Assembly: GCF_018361265.1 (NCBI RefSeq)
Contig: NZ_JAFLNH010000002.1
Span: forward strand, 620,001 to 684,000
Length of the DNA: 64,000 nt
Reading direction: 5' to 3'
Source: Mycobacterium sp. SM1
Lineage (GTDB): Bacteria; Actinomycetota; Actinomycetes; Mycobacteriales; Mycobacteriaceae
The notes below the pieces were generated by a model. The model made no database searches, had not been told where the DNA came from, and worked only from the letters and a program-made list of their open reading frames with translations. How positions within the stretch are numbered: position 1 is the stretch's first letter; every line of letters begins with the position of its first letter. Shown in pieces: positions 10,335-19,317 of the stretch. The position numbers and the translations under genes were made by a program.

Positions 10335-11914
10335 GCGCAGATGCCGGGCAGACCATATCACGCAGGCCGATCCGCCGCGCGCTGATCAGTGTCTACGACA
10401 AAACCGGCCTGATAGACCTTGCCCGCGGTCTGCACGCCGCCGGTGTCGGTCTTGTTTCTACTGGCTTGACCGCGAAAATGATTGCAGAGAAAGGCATTCC
10501 GGTAACACGCGTGGAGGAGGTGACAGAGTTTCCCGAGTTGCTGGACGGGCGCGTCAAGACTCTGCATCCGCGGGTGCACGCCGGGCTCCTGGCTGACCTG
10601 CGCAAACCGGAACACACCGCGGCGCTCCAGAAACTTGGCATCGCGCCATTCGAACTGGTGGTGGTCAATCTGTATCCGTTCCGCGAGACGGTCGACTCCG
10701 GCGCGGGAATAGATGAGTGCGTCGAGCAAATCGACATCGGTGGACCGGCTATGATCCGGGCGGCCGCGAAGAACTATCCGAGTGTCGCGGTGGTTGTGGA
10801 TCCGCGCGGCTATGACGGTGTGCTGGCCGCTGTCCGCCACGGCGGATTCACCCTTGCCGAACGTAAAAGACTGGCATTGCTGGCATTTCGGCATACCGCC
10901 GAGTACGACGTCGCGGTCGCCGACTGGATGGCCTCGGTGCTGGCGCCTGAGCAACCGCGAACTACGTTGCCCGAGTGGTTCGCTGGAAGCTGGCGTCGCT
11001 CGACGCTGCTGCGCTACGGCGAGAATCCGCATCAGCAGGCCGCGCTCTACAGCGACCCCAGTGCCTGGCCGGGCTTGGCGCAGGCCACTCAGCTGCACGG
11101 AAAAGAGATGTCCTACAACAACTACACCGATGCAGACGCGGCCTGGCGGGCTGTCTTCGACCACGACCAGACATGCGTGGCCATCATCAAGCACACCAAC
11201 CCGTGCGGGATCGCGATCTCGTCGATTTCGGTCGCGGACGCGCATCGCAAGGCGCACGCTTGTGATCCACTGAGCGCCTTCGGCGGAGTGATCGCGGCCA
11301 ACACCGAAGTCAGCGTCGAAATGGCGGAGTATGTGAGCACCATCTTCACCGAAGTGATCGTCGCGCCTGCTTACGCGCCCGGGGCTGTCGATATCTTGGC
11401 ACGCAAGAAGAGCATCCGGGTGCTGCTGGCCCCCGAGCCGTTGCGCAACGGCACTGAACTGCGTCAGGTCAGCGGGGGACTGCTGATGCAGCAACGCGAC
11501 GAGCTCGACGCCCCCGGGGACAACCCGATCAACTGGACGCTGGCGGCCGGGCTGCCGGCTAGCCAGGATATGTTGAGCGACTTGGTTTTTGCGTGGCGTA
11601 CCTGCCGTGCAGTCAAGTCGAATGCGATCGTGATCGCAGCCGACGGCGCCACTGTCGGCATCGGCATGGGACAGGTGAACCGGGTGGACGCCGCCAGACT
11701 GGCCGTCGCGCGCGGCGGGGAGCGGGTCCGCGGTGCGGTGGCAGCATCGGATGGCTTCTTCCCATTCCCCGACGGGTTGGAGACGCTGGCCGCTGCCGGG
11801 GTCACAGCGATCGTGCAACCCGGTGGCTCGGTCCGCGACGATGAGGTGACCGCGGCAGCGGTCGAAGCCGGCGTAACGCTCTACCTGACCGGCTCCCGCC
11901 ATTTTGCCCACTAG
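10331..11914 (+). CDS. purH: Bifunctional AICAR formyltransferase/IMP cyclohydrolase
   Basis: Performs the last two steps of IMP synthesis. The N-terminal MGS-like IMP cyclohydrolase domain ([34 protein letters not shown]) is followed from about residue 200 by the AICAR transformylase domain. The latter has [28 protein letters not shown] and KHTNPCG, containing the conserved Lys-His pair. The length of 527 residues is normal. It is coupled to purN by a 4-base overlap. Confidence 0.97.
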   Translation: MSADAGQTISRRPIRRALISVYDKTGLIDLARGLHAAGVGLVSTGLTAKMIAEKGIPVTRVEEVTEFPELLDGRVKTLHPRVHAGLLADLRKPEHTAALQKLGIAPFELVVVNLYPFRETVDSGAGIDECVEQIDIGGPAMIRAAAKNYPSVAVVVDPRGYDGVLAAVRHGGFTLAERKRLALLAFRHTAEYDVAVADWMASVLAPEQPRTTLPEWFAGSWRRSTLLRYGENPHQQAALYSDPSAWPGLAQATQLHGKEMSYNNYTDADAAWRAVFDHDQTCVAIIKHTNPCGIAISSISVADAHRKAHACDPLSAFGGVIAANTEVSVEMAEYVSTIFTEVIVAPAYAPGAVDILARKKSIRVLLAPEPLRNGTELRQVSGGLLMQQRDELDAPGDNPINWTLAAGLPASQDMLSDLVFAWRTCRAVKSNAIVIAADGATVGIGMGQVNRVDAARLAVARGGERVRGAVAASDGFFPFPDGLETLAAAGVTAIVQPGGSVRDDEVTAAAVEAGVTLYLTGSRHFAH

Positions 11915-12076
11915 CTCATCGCTAGCCCCGCCAAAGTGCCACCAACGACGGGTTCACTTGAGATCTGCGTCGCGAAGTGCACTCTCGCGGCAAGACGGCT
12001 AGGTGCGGCTAGGCCGCAGCCGAGGGGAAAAACCCGCTGACGGCATGACGTGCACGCGACAGGGTCGTAGCGTGGA

Positions 12077-13462
12077 GTGGTGCGTGCACCGAGTCACCTA
12101 CCCCGCACCGTGGGCGAACTGCGTGCTTCCGGTCACCGGGAGCGGGGCGTCAAGCAGGAAATCCGGGAGAACCTGCTCACCGCGCTGGCCGAGGGCGTGG
12201 ACATCTGGCCGGGGATCCTGGGGTTTGACGACACCGTAATCCCGCAGCTGGAGCGGGCGCTGATCGCCGGTCACGATGTTGTCCTGCTCGGCGAGCGCGG
12301 TCAGGGCAAGACCCGATTACTGCGGGCGCTGGTCGGCCTGCTCGACGAGTGGACGCCGGTCATCAGCGGCGCCGAGCTCGGTGAGCACCCCTACTCGCCG
12401 ATCACGCCGGAATCGATCCGGCGGGCGGCGGAGCTCGGTGATGACCTGCCGGTGGGGTGGCGGCACCGCAGCGAGCGTTACACCGAGAAGCTGGCCACAC
12501 CCGACACTAGCGTGGCCGATTTGGTCGGCGACATCGACCCGATCAAGGTCGCTGAGGGCCGCAGCCTGGGTGATCCCGAGACCATCGCCTACGGGCTCAT
12601 CCCGCGGGCGCACCGCGGCATCGTCGCCGTCAACGAATTGCCCGACCTGGCCGAGCGTATCCAGGTGTCGATGCTCAACGTCATGGAGGAGCGCGACATC
12701 CAGGTGCGCGGTTACACGCTGCGGCTGCCGCTGGACGTGTTGGTCGTGGCCAGCGCAAACCCCGAGGACTACACCAACCGCGGCCGCATCATCACCCCGC
12801 TCAAAGACCGCTTCGGCGCCGAGATTCGCACCCACTATCCGCTGGAGCTGCAGGCCGAAATGGGCGTCATCACCCAAGAAGCGCACTTAACCGCGCACGT
12901 GCCCGACCACATCGTGCAGATCATCGCCCGGTTCGCCCGCTACCTGCGGGAGTCCCGGTCGATCGACCAGCGGTCGGGGGTCTCGGCACGGTTTGGAATC
13001 GCGGCCGCGGAAACGGTCGCCGCCGCTGCGCGCCATCGCAGCGCGGTGCTCGGGGAAACGGATCCGGTGGCCCGGGTGGTTGATCTGGGAACGGTGATCG
13101 ACGTCTTGCGCGGCAAAGTGGAGTTCGAATCTGGAGAGGAAGGCCGCGAGCAGGCGGTGCTGGAGCATTTGCTGCGCCGCGCCACCGCCGATACCGCCTC
13201 GGCACTGCTCGCCGGCATCGATGTTGCGCCGCTGGTGGCCGCTGTTGACGGCGGCGCTGCGGTGACGACGGGCGAGCGGGTGTCGGCCAAGGACGTGCTG
13301 GCCGCATTGCCCGGGCTGCCGGTCATCGACAAGATCGCGAAAAAGCTGGGCGTGCAGTCCGACGGGGAGCGCGCCGCGGCGCTCGAGCTGGCGCTTGAGG
13401 CACTGTACTTGGCGAGGCGAATCGACAAGGTGTGTGAGGCAGGCGAAACCGTCTATGGCTAA
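12077..13462 (+). CDS. AAA+ ATPase, magnesium-chelatase/MoxR-like (Rv0958 type)
   Basis: A 461-residue AAA+ ATPase related to the BchI subunit of magnesium chelatase and to MoxR proteins. Walker A GERGQGKTR lies near residues 74-82, the HRGIVAVNELPDLAERIQ region carries the Walker B/pore area, and VVASANPEDYTNRGR is the sensor-1 loop. A helical lid domain follows. In this family the ATPase partners a VWA protein, and here the VWA gene starts inside its 3' end (8-base overlap), so the pair is co-translated. Mycobacteria do not make chlorophyll, so the chelatase name reflects homology only; the substrate is unknown. The GTG start at 12077 matches the family length. Confidence 0.9.
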   Translation: MVRAPSHLPRTVGELRASGHRERGVKQEIRENLLTALAEGVDIWPGILGFDDTVIPQLERALIAGHDVVLLGERGQGKTRLLRALVGLLDEWTPVISGAELGEHPYSPITPESIRRAAELGDDLPVGWRHRSERYTEKLATPDTSVADLVGDIDPIKVAEGRSLGDPETIAYGLIPRAHRGIVAVNELPDLAERIQVSMLNVMEERDIQVRGYTLRLPLDVLVVASANPEDYTNRGRIITPLKDRFGAEIRTHYPLELQAEMGVITQEAHLTAHVPDHIVQIIARFARYLRESRSIDQRSGVSARFGIAAAETVAAAARHRSAVLGETDPVARVVDLGTVIDVLRGKVEFESGEEGREQAVLEHLLRRATADTASALLAGIDVAPLVAAVDGGAAVTTGERVSAKDVLAALPGLPVIDKIAKKLGVQSDGERAAALELALEALYLARRIDKVCEAGETVYG

Positions 13463-15428
13463 AGGGCGTTCGGCGCGATACAAGGCGTACACGGGCGGCC
13501 CCGACCCGCTGGCTCCGCCGGTGGAGCTGCGGGAGGCCCTCGAGCAGATCGGCCGGGACGTCATGGCGGGCACTTCGCCGCGCCGGGCGCTGTCCGAACT
13601 GCTGCGCCGGGGCACCGCGAACATGCCCGGGGCTGACCGGCTGGCCGCGGAAGCCAACCGGCGTAGACGAGAGTTGTTGCGTCGCCATAACTTAGATGGC
13701 ACGCTGCAGGAGGTCAAAAAGCTGCTTGATCAAGCGGTGCTGGCCGAACGCAAAGCGCTGGCCCGCGCCCTGGACGACGACGCGCGGTTTCGCGAGCTGC
13801 AGCTTGATGCGTTGTCCCCGTCGCCGGCCAAGGCCATCCAAGAACTTGCCGACTATCACTGGCGCAGCAGGGAGGCCCACGAATTCTACGAGCAGATCAA
13901 GGATCTCCTTGGCCGCGAGATGCTCGACCAACGCTTCGCCGGAATGAAGCAGCTGCTGCAGAACGCCACCGAGGAGGATCGCCGACGGGTCACCGAGATG
14001 CTGGATGACCTCAACGATCTATTGGAAAAACACGCCCGCGGTACGGACACCCAGCAGGATTTCGACAACTTCATGAGCAAGCACGGGGCATTCTTCCCGG
14101 AGAACCCACGCAACGTCGAGGAGCTGCTGGATTCGCTGGCCAAGCGGGCCGCCGCCGCCCAACGGTTCCGCAACAGCTTGAGCCCGGAACAGCGTGCCGA
14201 ACTGGATGCCTTGGCCCAGCAGGCATTCGGGTCTCCCGCGCTGATGCAGGCGCTGAATCGGCTGGACGCCCACTTGCAAGCCGCGCGTCCGGGTGAGGAC
14301 TGGCACGGGAGTGCGCAGTTTACGGGTGATAATCCGTTAGGAATGGGCGAAGGCGCGCAAGCGCTGGCCGATATCGCCGAGCTGGAGCAGCTGGCCGAGC
14401 AGCTCTCCCAAAGCTACCCGGGCGCGACCATGGACGACCTCGACCTGGATGCGCTGGCGCGCCAGCTCGGTGATCAAGCTGCTATCGACGCTCAAACGCT
14501 GGCGGAGTTGGAACGCGCACTGCTCAACCAAGGATTTTTAGACCGCAGTCCCGACGGCCAGTGGCGGCTCTCACCCAAAGCGATGCGCCGGCTGGGCGAG
14601 ACGGCGTTACGTGATGTGTCCCAACAGCTTTCTGGACGTCGTGGTGAGCGGGATCATCGGCGCGCCGGGGCGGCGGGCGAGCTGACCGGCGCCACCCGGC
14701 CCTGGCAGTTCGGCGACACCGAGCCGTGGAGCGTCAGCCGCACGCTGACCAACGCCGTCTTGCGGCAGGCGGGAACCGCACCTGTCGACGGCGCGGTCCG
14801 GATAACCGTTGATGACGTGGAGGTTTCTGAGACCGAGACGCGCACCCAAGCCGCAGTTGCGCTGTTGGTGGACACCTCGTTTTCGATGGTGATGGAGAAC
14901 CGCTGGCTGCCGATGAAACGAACGGCGCTGGCGCTCAACCACCTGGTGAGCACCAGATTTCGTTCGGATGCGTTGCAGATCATCGCGTTTGGCCGCTACG
15001 CGCGGGCGGTGACGGCCACGGAGCTCATGGGTCTGGACGGCGCCTATGAGCAGGGCACCAACCTGCACCACGCGTTGGCACTGGCGGCTCGGCATCTACG
15101 CCGGCACCCCAACGCGCAGCCTGTTGTGCTGGTCGTCACCGACGGTGAGCCCACCGCGCACCTGGAAGACCGCGAGGGTGATGATTTGGCGGTGTTTTTC
15201 GATTACCCACCACATCCGCGGACCATCGCCCACACGGTGCGCGGTTTCGACGACGTGGCCCGGCTCGGCGCACACGTGACGATCTTCCGCCTTGGCGACG
15301 ACCCGGGGCTGGCGCGGTTCATCGACCAGGTCGCCCGCCGGGTCGAGGGCCGGGTGGTGGTGCCCGACCTCGATGGCCTGGGCGCGGCGGTGGTCGGCGA
15401 CTACCTGCGTTCGCGGCGGCGACGGTAG
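13455..15428 (+). CDS. VWA-domain protein partner of the AAA+ ATPase (Rv0959 type)
   Basis: A 657-residue protein starting MAKGRSARYKAYTGGPDPLAP inside the end of the ATPase gene (ATGGCTAA overlap). The first ~430 residues are helical and charged, with likely coiled-coil stretches (for example KQLLQNATEEDRRRVTEML). The C-terminal von Willebrand A domain has the MIDAS motif DTSFS near residue 475 and the later metal-site segment VTDGEPT. In MoxR/VWA and chelatase I/D systems the VWA partner couples ATPase remodelling to a client through a Mg2+-bound MIDAS. I infer a chaperone or metal-insertion assembly; the client is not visible in the neighbourhood. Confidence 0.88.
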   Translation: MAKGRSARYKAYTGGPDPLAPPVELREALEQIGRDVMAGTSPRRALSELLRRGTANMPGADRLAAEANRRRRELLRRHNLDGTLQEVKKLLDQAVLAERKALARALDDDARFRELQLDALSPSPAKAIQELADYHWRSREAHEFYEQIKDLLGREMLDQRFAGMKQLLQNATEEDRRRVTEMLDDLNDLLEKHARGTDTQQDFDNFMSKHGAFFPENPRNVEELLDSLAKRAAAAQRFRNSLSPEQRAELDALAQQAFGSPALMQALNRLDAHLQAARPGEDWHGSAQFTGDNPLGMGEGAQALADIAELEQLAEQLSQSYPGATMDDLDLDALARQLGDQAAIDAQTLAELERALLNQGFLDRSPDGQWRLSPKAMRRLGETALRDVSQQLSGRRGERDHRRAGAAGELTGATRPWQFGDTEPWSVSRTLTNAVLRQAGTAPVDGAVRITVDDVEVSETETRTQAAVALLVDTSFSMVMENRWLPMKRTALALNHLVSTRFRSDALQIIAFGRYARAVTATELMGLDGAYEQGTNLHHALALAARHLRRHPNAQPVVLVVTDGEPTAHLEDREGDDLAVFFDYPPHPRTIAHTVRGFDDVARLGAHVTIFRLGDDPGLARFIDQVARRVEGRVVVPDLDGLGAAVVGDYLRSRRRR

Positions 15429-15560
15429 TGGCTCGGCGCCCGGCGATGCGGCCGGGCGGCCTCGTCGGGCACCCGATGGTCACACTCGGGAGCGCGCCGG
15501 CCGGGGTTGTGAGCCCGGAGCCCACCATACTGCAGTCATGGCCCGGCCGTTAACGTAGAA

Positions 15561-15580
15561 TTGCGTTTGCTTGCGTTTGC
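15561..15580 (+). repeat. Perfect tandem 10-base duplication
   Basis: TTGCGTTTGC occurs twice head to tail, 65 bases upstream of the hypothetical gene at 15646. It is AT-richer than its surroundings and may be a promoter element or a slippage product. Confidence 0.7.
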
Positions 15581-15645
15581 CGGGATAAGCTCGTGCAATC
15601 CAAATGAAGCGCTGATGGCGCTCTGGAGTTGGAACGGTAGTTTCG

Positions 15646-16104
15646 ATGGAACCCCAGCTGGATGCTCTGCGGCTGGAGCTGGCCGGAGCGTTATTCGACA
15701 ACGTCGCAAGGCAATTCGAAACTTTCGGGCAAGACCCGCGGCTGTGGAGGCTGACTGAGCGGGACGCGGCCCGGCTGCTGACCGCCTCGGAGGTCGTCAC
15801 CTGGCTGGCCGAGGAATTTCGCCGGTGCGCGATCAGGTTGCGCGCCACAGACGAGTTGAACGCGGGCATGTTCCGCGGGCAGCTGCCCATCCCGGATGAC
15901 CCGGCACCCTTTGAAGCGTCGCTCAAACGCCCGCCACCGCCCCCGCTTCCCGACCCGCCGATCAGCATTGACCCGGCGCGGCTGGATTGGCCACGCGAAC
16001 GGCTCACCGAAGCCCGCGACGTCCTTCGCTACGGCAGCGGCCCGACCACCCGCGCCGCCGCCGAGCACGCCGAGCACCTTCGCACCTGGTGCGGCGGCTA
16101 CTGA
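15646..16104 (+). CDS. Hypothetical protein, helical N-terminus with Pro-rich linker
   Basis: 152 residues from ATG 15646. I do not recognise the family. Residues 1-75 are predicted helical with regular charge (LDALRLELAGALFDNVARQF, LLTASEVVTWLAEEFRRCAI). A proline tract (RPPPPPLPDPP) and a short C-terminal helix ending WCGGY follow. There is no signal peptide or membrane segment. GC-rich third positions support coding. GGAG at 15624-15627 is rather far from the start. It sits where M. tuberculosis carries vapBC9 to lprP, so it belongs to a variable segment. Confidence 0.6.
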   Translation: MEPQLDALRLELAGALFDNVARQFETFGQDPRLWRLTERDAARLLTASEVVTWLAEEFRRCAIRLRATDELNAGMFRGQLPIPDDPAPFEASLKRPPPPPLPDPPISIDPARLDWPRERLTEARDVLRYGSGPTTRAAAEHAEHLRTWCGGY

Positions 16105-16188
16105 TCTGCTGCTACCGATCTGCCGCGGCGGTAGCCGACGCGGCGGGTAGGGGCACGCCACTGCGCTGCGGCCTGACCCATTTTTCGG

Positions 16189-16509
16189 GTGGTGACCAGG
16201 GCATTTGCCGAGCTGCTCGGGTGCGTTGCGTGGTCCCGCACCGTCTTGACCACGCTGGCCTTAGCTCAACGCACCCGCGGCGTCGCGCGCGGCCCGGTCG
16301 TTGACGACGTCCCTGACGCCGTCGAGCGCGTCATAGCCCAGGCAGGAAGGTGGGCGATGCTGGTTGTCGCCCAGCTGTCCAGTAGCCCGGACAGCGCGGC
16401 GGCCGAGGAGCCAACCCATCCCGACGGCGCGGTGTCGGCTTGGCCGTGGCGGGACCGCTGCGGCGCCTGCAGCGCCTCGCCATGGTTGGCCACTTCGTTG
16501 GCCGCTTGA
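16189..16509 (+). CDS. Possible small hypothetical protein or gene remnant
   Basis: An open frame of 106 residues (GTG start) with strongly GC-biased third codon positions, as expected for coding DNA in this genome. No ribosome binding site precedes the start. The protein (AFAELLGCVAWSRTVLTTLA onward, Cys/Trp-containing tail) resembles nothing I know. The 16105-16661 stretch otherwise holds nothing recognisable, so this may be a decayed gene. Confidence 0.3.
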   Translation: MVTRAFAELLGCVAWSRTVLTTLALAQRTRGVARGPVVDDVPDAVERVIAQAGRWAMLVVAQLSSSPDSAAAEEPTHPDGAVSAWPWRDRCGACSASPWLATSLAA

Positions 16510-16661
16510 CACCGCGGCTGGGGCTCTGAGCAGTTGGCCCGCGGACGGCATCCGTTGATGACTTGCCGACTAGCCGCCGTCGCCTGGGCCGGCACCCACC
16601 GGTTGTCGCCGCAGCACATACTCCCGAATGCCGGGCCGGTCACCGCGACGATCGCAGCGGG

Positions 16662-17255
16662 CTAGGGCTGGGTCCGGCGCTTTTTGCGCTTGATGCCCAC
16701 CCTGCCCCACAGCGAGAAACCCCGGATCCTCACCGTGGGCGCGCCCGGCGTCCCCGCACCGGGGACGTTGTGGTCAAAACCGCCCATCACGCCGTGGCCG
16801 TGAATCTCGACGTGGATCTCCGGCGGCAGCAGGATTGTCTGCCCACCCATGATCGAATACGCGTGAATCTCGACCTCGGTGGAGGTGAAATCGGCGTAGC
16901 GGAGATCTATCACCCCCCCGCCCCACAGCGCGAAGGTGGTCAGCTTTTGTGGGACATTCCATCGCCCGCGCCGCTCGAACGCGCCCATGATGGCCATCAG
17001 CAGGGTAGACGGCGCCGGTTTGCAGACGCCACCCCGGCACGGGCTAACCGCTAAGCCGGGTAAATCCGCTTGCAACCGCTCCAATTCTTGATACGTGGTG
17101 GCCGCATACGCCTTGGCGAGGCGCTCCTCATACTCGCTCATCGGTAGGCGGCCCCGCGCAGCGGCGTCGGTGAGCAACTGCGCTACCCGGATCCGGTCGG
17201 TGTCCGCGGCGCGCGACCACTCCTCACCCGCGTTTCGCTGCGCTGACTCGCTCAT
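16662..17255 (-). CDS. DUF1707 / LiaF-like C-terminal domain protein (Rv0966c type)
   Basis: 197 residues from the ATG at 17255 (MSESAQRNAGEEWSRAADTDRIRVAQLL). The N-terminal DUF1707 domain (RIRVAQLLTDAAARGRLPMSEYEERLAKAYAA) is common in actinobacterial envelope proteins. The C-terminal half carries the repeated beta pattern of LiaF-like/DUF2154 domains (TTFALWGGGVIDLRYADF, IHGHGVMGGFDH, RIRGFSLWGRVGIKRKKRR). No membrane helix is obvious. In Firmicutes LiaF modulates an envelope-stress kinase; a similar role here is inference. The csoR-ctpV copper operon that follows in M. tuberculosis is missing: only 80 bases separate this start from the echA7 stop. Confidence 0.82.
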   Translation of the reverse strand: MSESAQRNAGEEWSRAADTDRIRVAQLLTDAAARGRLPMSEYEERLAKAYAATTYQELERLQADLPGLAVSPCRGGVCKPAPSTLLMAIMGAFERRGRWNVPQKLTTFALWGGGVIDLRYADFTSTEVEIHAYSIMGGQTILLPPEIHVEIHGHGVMGGFDHNVPGAGTPGAPTVRIRGFSLWGRVGIKRKKRRTQP

Positions 17256-17335
17256 CACACCCGAGACTACGACGAACAAATTTGGCGGTAATGCTAGTTG
17301 GGCAAACCGGCTCATCGCTCCCGGGCTCGGCCGTG

Positions 17336-18136
17336 TTACCGGCCCGCGTCACGGGCCGCATCGTCACCCGGGGGAGCCCAGCTGGGCGGGCGTTTCTGCA
17401 GGAACGCGAGCATGCCTTCCCGGGCTTCATCGGAGACGAACAGCCGCGCCGAGTCCACGGCGAGCCGGTCGGCGTCGCGGTCGAATCCGTTCAGTAGCGC
17501 CGCGGTGGTCAGCGCCTTGGATGCGGCCAGGCCCTGCGGTGAGCCGCGCCCCAGGCCGGCGAGCAGCGAAGCGACTGCGGCGCCGACGTCGTCGGCGGCC
17601 ATGGTGATCAACCCGATCGACGCGGCCTCGGCCGCGTCAAACGTCTCGCCGGTCAGGAAGTAGCGGGCCGCGGCGCGGGGGGACATTTTCGGCAGCAACG
17701 TCAGCGAGATGATCGCCGGTGCCACCCCGATCCGCGCCTCGGTCAGCGCGAAGGTGCTGCGCGGGCCGGCGACCGCGATGTCGCACGCGCCGACCAGGCC
17801 CAGGCCACCGGCACGGACATGGCCGTCGATCGCCGCGATGACCGGCAGCGGTAACGCGACGATGGCGCGCAGCAGTGCGGCCAGCTCCCGGCCGCGGGCC
17901 GCGGCCACCTCGAACGGATCGCCACCGCTGGCCTCGCCCAGATCCGCTCCGGCGCAGAACGTGTCGCCGGTGTGGCCAAGCACCACGGCCCGCACGCGAG
18001 GGTCTGCGGCCGCTTCCCGCAACCCCCGGTGCAATTGACTGACCAGGGCGCTCGACAGCGCGTTGCGGTTACGCGGAGAGTCCAGCGTCAGCCGGGCAAC
18101 CGGGCCGGCGCTGACGCACTGCACGAGTGTCCCCAT
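17336..18136 (-). CDS. echA7: Enoyl-CoA hydratase/isomerase family protein EchA7
   Basis: Crotonase-fold protein of 266 residues, last gene of the catabolic operon. The ATG at 18136 shares one base with the fadE12 stop (TGATG), so it is translationally coupled. The oxyanion-hole segment is DTFCAGADLGE near residues 60-70. The segment equivalent to GGGCELAMMCDI reads AGGLGLVGACDIAVAG, with Gly replacing the first catalytic Glu of rat crotonase. The second Glu is retained in LTEARIGVAP. It may hydrate a branched unsaturated acyl-CoA in the way AtuE or LiuC do; the substrate is inference from the neighbours. Confidence 0.9.
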   Translation of the reverse strand: MGTLVQCVSAGPVARLTLDSPRNRNALSSALVSQLHRGLREAAADPRVRAVVLGHTGDTFCAGADLGEASGGDPFEVAAARGRELAALLRAIVALPLPVIAAIDGHVRAGGLGLVGACDIAVAGPRSTFALTEARIGVAPAIISLTLLPKMSPRAAARYFLTGETFDAAEAASIGLITMAADDVGAAVASLLAGLGRGSPQGLAASKALTTAALLNGFDRDADRLAVDSARLFVSDEAREGMLAFLQKRPPSWAPPGDDAARDAGR

Positions 18137-19317
18137 CAATAGGACCGCGGTAGGCCCAGCGATGTCTGCGCGAGGAAGTTCAGGATCATCTCGCGGCTTA
18201 CCGGCGCGATCCGCGACAACCGGGACGCCGCCAATGCGGCGGCGATGCCGTACTCCTTGGTCAGCCCATTGCCTCCCAGCGACTGCACGGCCTGGTCGAC
18301 CGCGCGCGCCGATGCCTCGCCCGCGGCGTACTTCGCCATGTTGGCCGCCTCCGCTGCGCCGGCTTCATCACCGTGATCGTAGAGCGTCGCCGCCTTCTGC
18401 ATCATCAACTTAGCCAACTCGATCTCGACGTAGTTCTGCGCCAACGGATGCGAGATGCCCTGGTGGGCGCCGATCGGAATATCCCACACCTTGCGGGTCT
18501 TGACGTAGTCGATCGCCTTGTGAAGCGCAAAGCGGCCCATGCCCACCGCGCTGGCCGCACCCATGATGCGTTCGGGATTAAGGCCGGCGAACAGTTGCGC
18601 CATCGCGGCGTGTTCGGAGCCCACCAGCGCGTCGGCAGGCAGCCGCACGTCGTCGAGGAAGACCTGGAATTGGCGCTCCGGGCTGATCAGCTCCATCTCG
18701 ATCGGAGTGCAGGTGAATCCCGGCGCGTCCGTGGGCACGACGAACAGCGCCGGACGCAGTTTGCCGGTCTTGGCTTCCTCGGTGCGGCCCACCACCAGCA
18801 CCGCCTGCGCCTGGTCGACACCGGAGATGAAAACCTTCTGCCCGCTGATGATCCAGTCGTCGCCGACGCGGCGCGCCGTGGTGGTGATCCGGTGGGAGTT
18901 GGACCCGGCGTCAGGTTCGGTGATCGCGAACGCCATGATCAGCGAGCCGTCGGCGATGCCGGGCAGCCAGCGGCGCTTCTGCTCATCGGTGCCGAACTTC
19001 GCGATGATGGTGCCGTTGATGGCGGGGGAGACCACCATCATCAGCAGCCCGCATCCAGCCGCCGACATCTCCTCCAGCACCAGTGACAGCTCGTACATCC
19101 CGGCGCCACCGCCGCCATATTCCTCGGGAATATTGACGCCGATGAATCCGAGTTTTCCTGCCTCGGCCCACAATTCGTCAGTGTGTTGGTGTTGCCGGGC
19201 CTTTTGCAGGTAGTAGTCCGCGCCGTAGTTGGCCGCCAACGCGGCCACCGCCTGGCGCAACGCCTGGCGCTCCGGGCTTTCGACGAAAGCGGACTGGGTG
19301 CTCGCGTTCTGGGTCAT
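18136..19317 (-). CDS. fadE12: Acyl-CoA dehydrogenase FadE12
   Basis: Flavin-dependent acyl-CoA dehydrogenase of 393 residues with the usual three-domain layout: FAD-contact segment FAITEPDAGSNSHRITT, and the C-terminal helical domain with QSLGGNGLTKEYGIAAALAASRL. The common C-terminal catalytic motif EGT is replaced (RIAPVSREMI). A Glu in LNPERIMGAA lies where isovaleryl-CoA dehydrogenase has its catalytic base, so a branched-chain substrate is likely. The ATG at 19317 overlaps the accA2 stop by four bases, and the stop overlaps the echA7 start. Confidence 0.92.
   Translation of the reverse strand: MTQNASTQSAFVESPERQALRQAVAALAANYGADYYLQKARQHQHTDELWAEAGKLGFIGVNIPEEYGGGGAGMYELSLVLEEMSAAGCGLLMMVVSPAINGTIIAKFGTDEQKRRWLPGIADGSLIMAFAITEPDAGSNSHRITTTARRVGDDWIISGQKVFISGVDQAQAVLVVGRTEEAKTGKLRPALFVVPTDAPGFTCTPIEMELISPERQFQVFLDDVRLPADALVGSEHAAMAQLFAGLNPERIMGAASAVGMGRFALHKAIDYVKTRKVWDIPIGAHQGISHPLAQNYVEIELAKLMMQKAATLYDHGDEAGAAEAANMAKYAAGEASARAVDQAVQSLGGNGLTKEYGIAAALAASRLSRIAPVSREMILNFLAQTSLGLPRSY

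Noticed and set aside
10358..11911. A 517-codon open frame antisense to purH.
   Set aside because: It mirrors purH codon bias; the translation has no domain and high-GC DNA often leaves long antisense frames open.
16105..16188. A short palindromic CGGCGG-rich stretch after the 152-residue gene as a terminator.
   Set aside because: No stem followed by a T-tract; mycobacterial intrinsic terminators cannot be called here.
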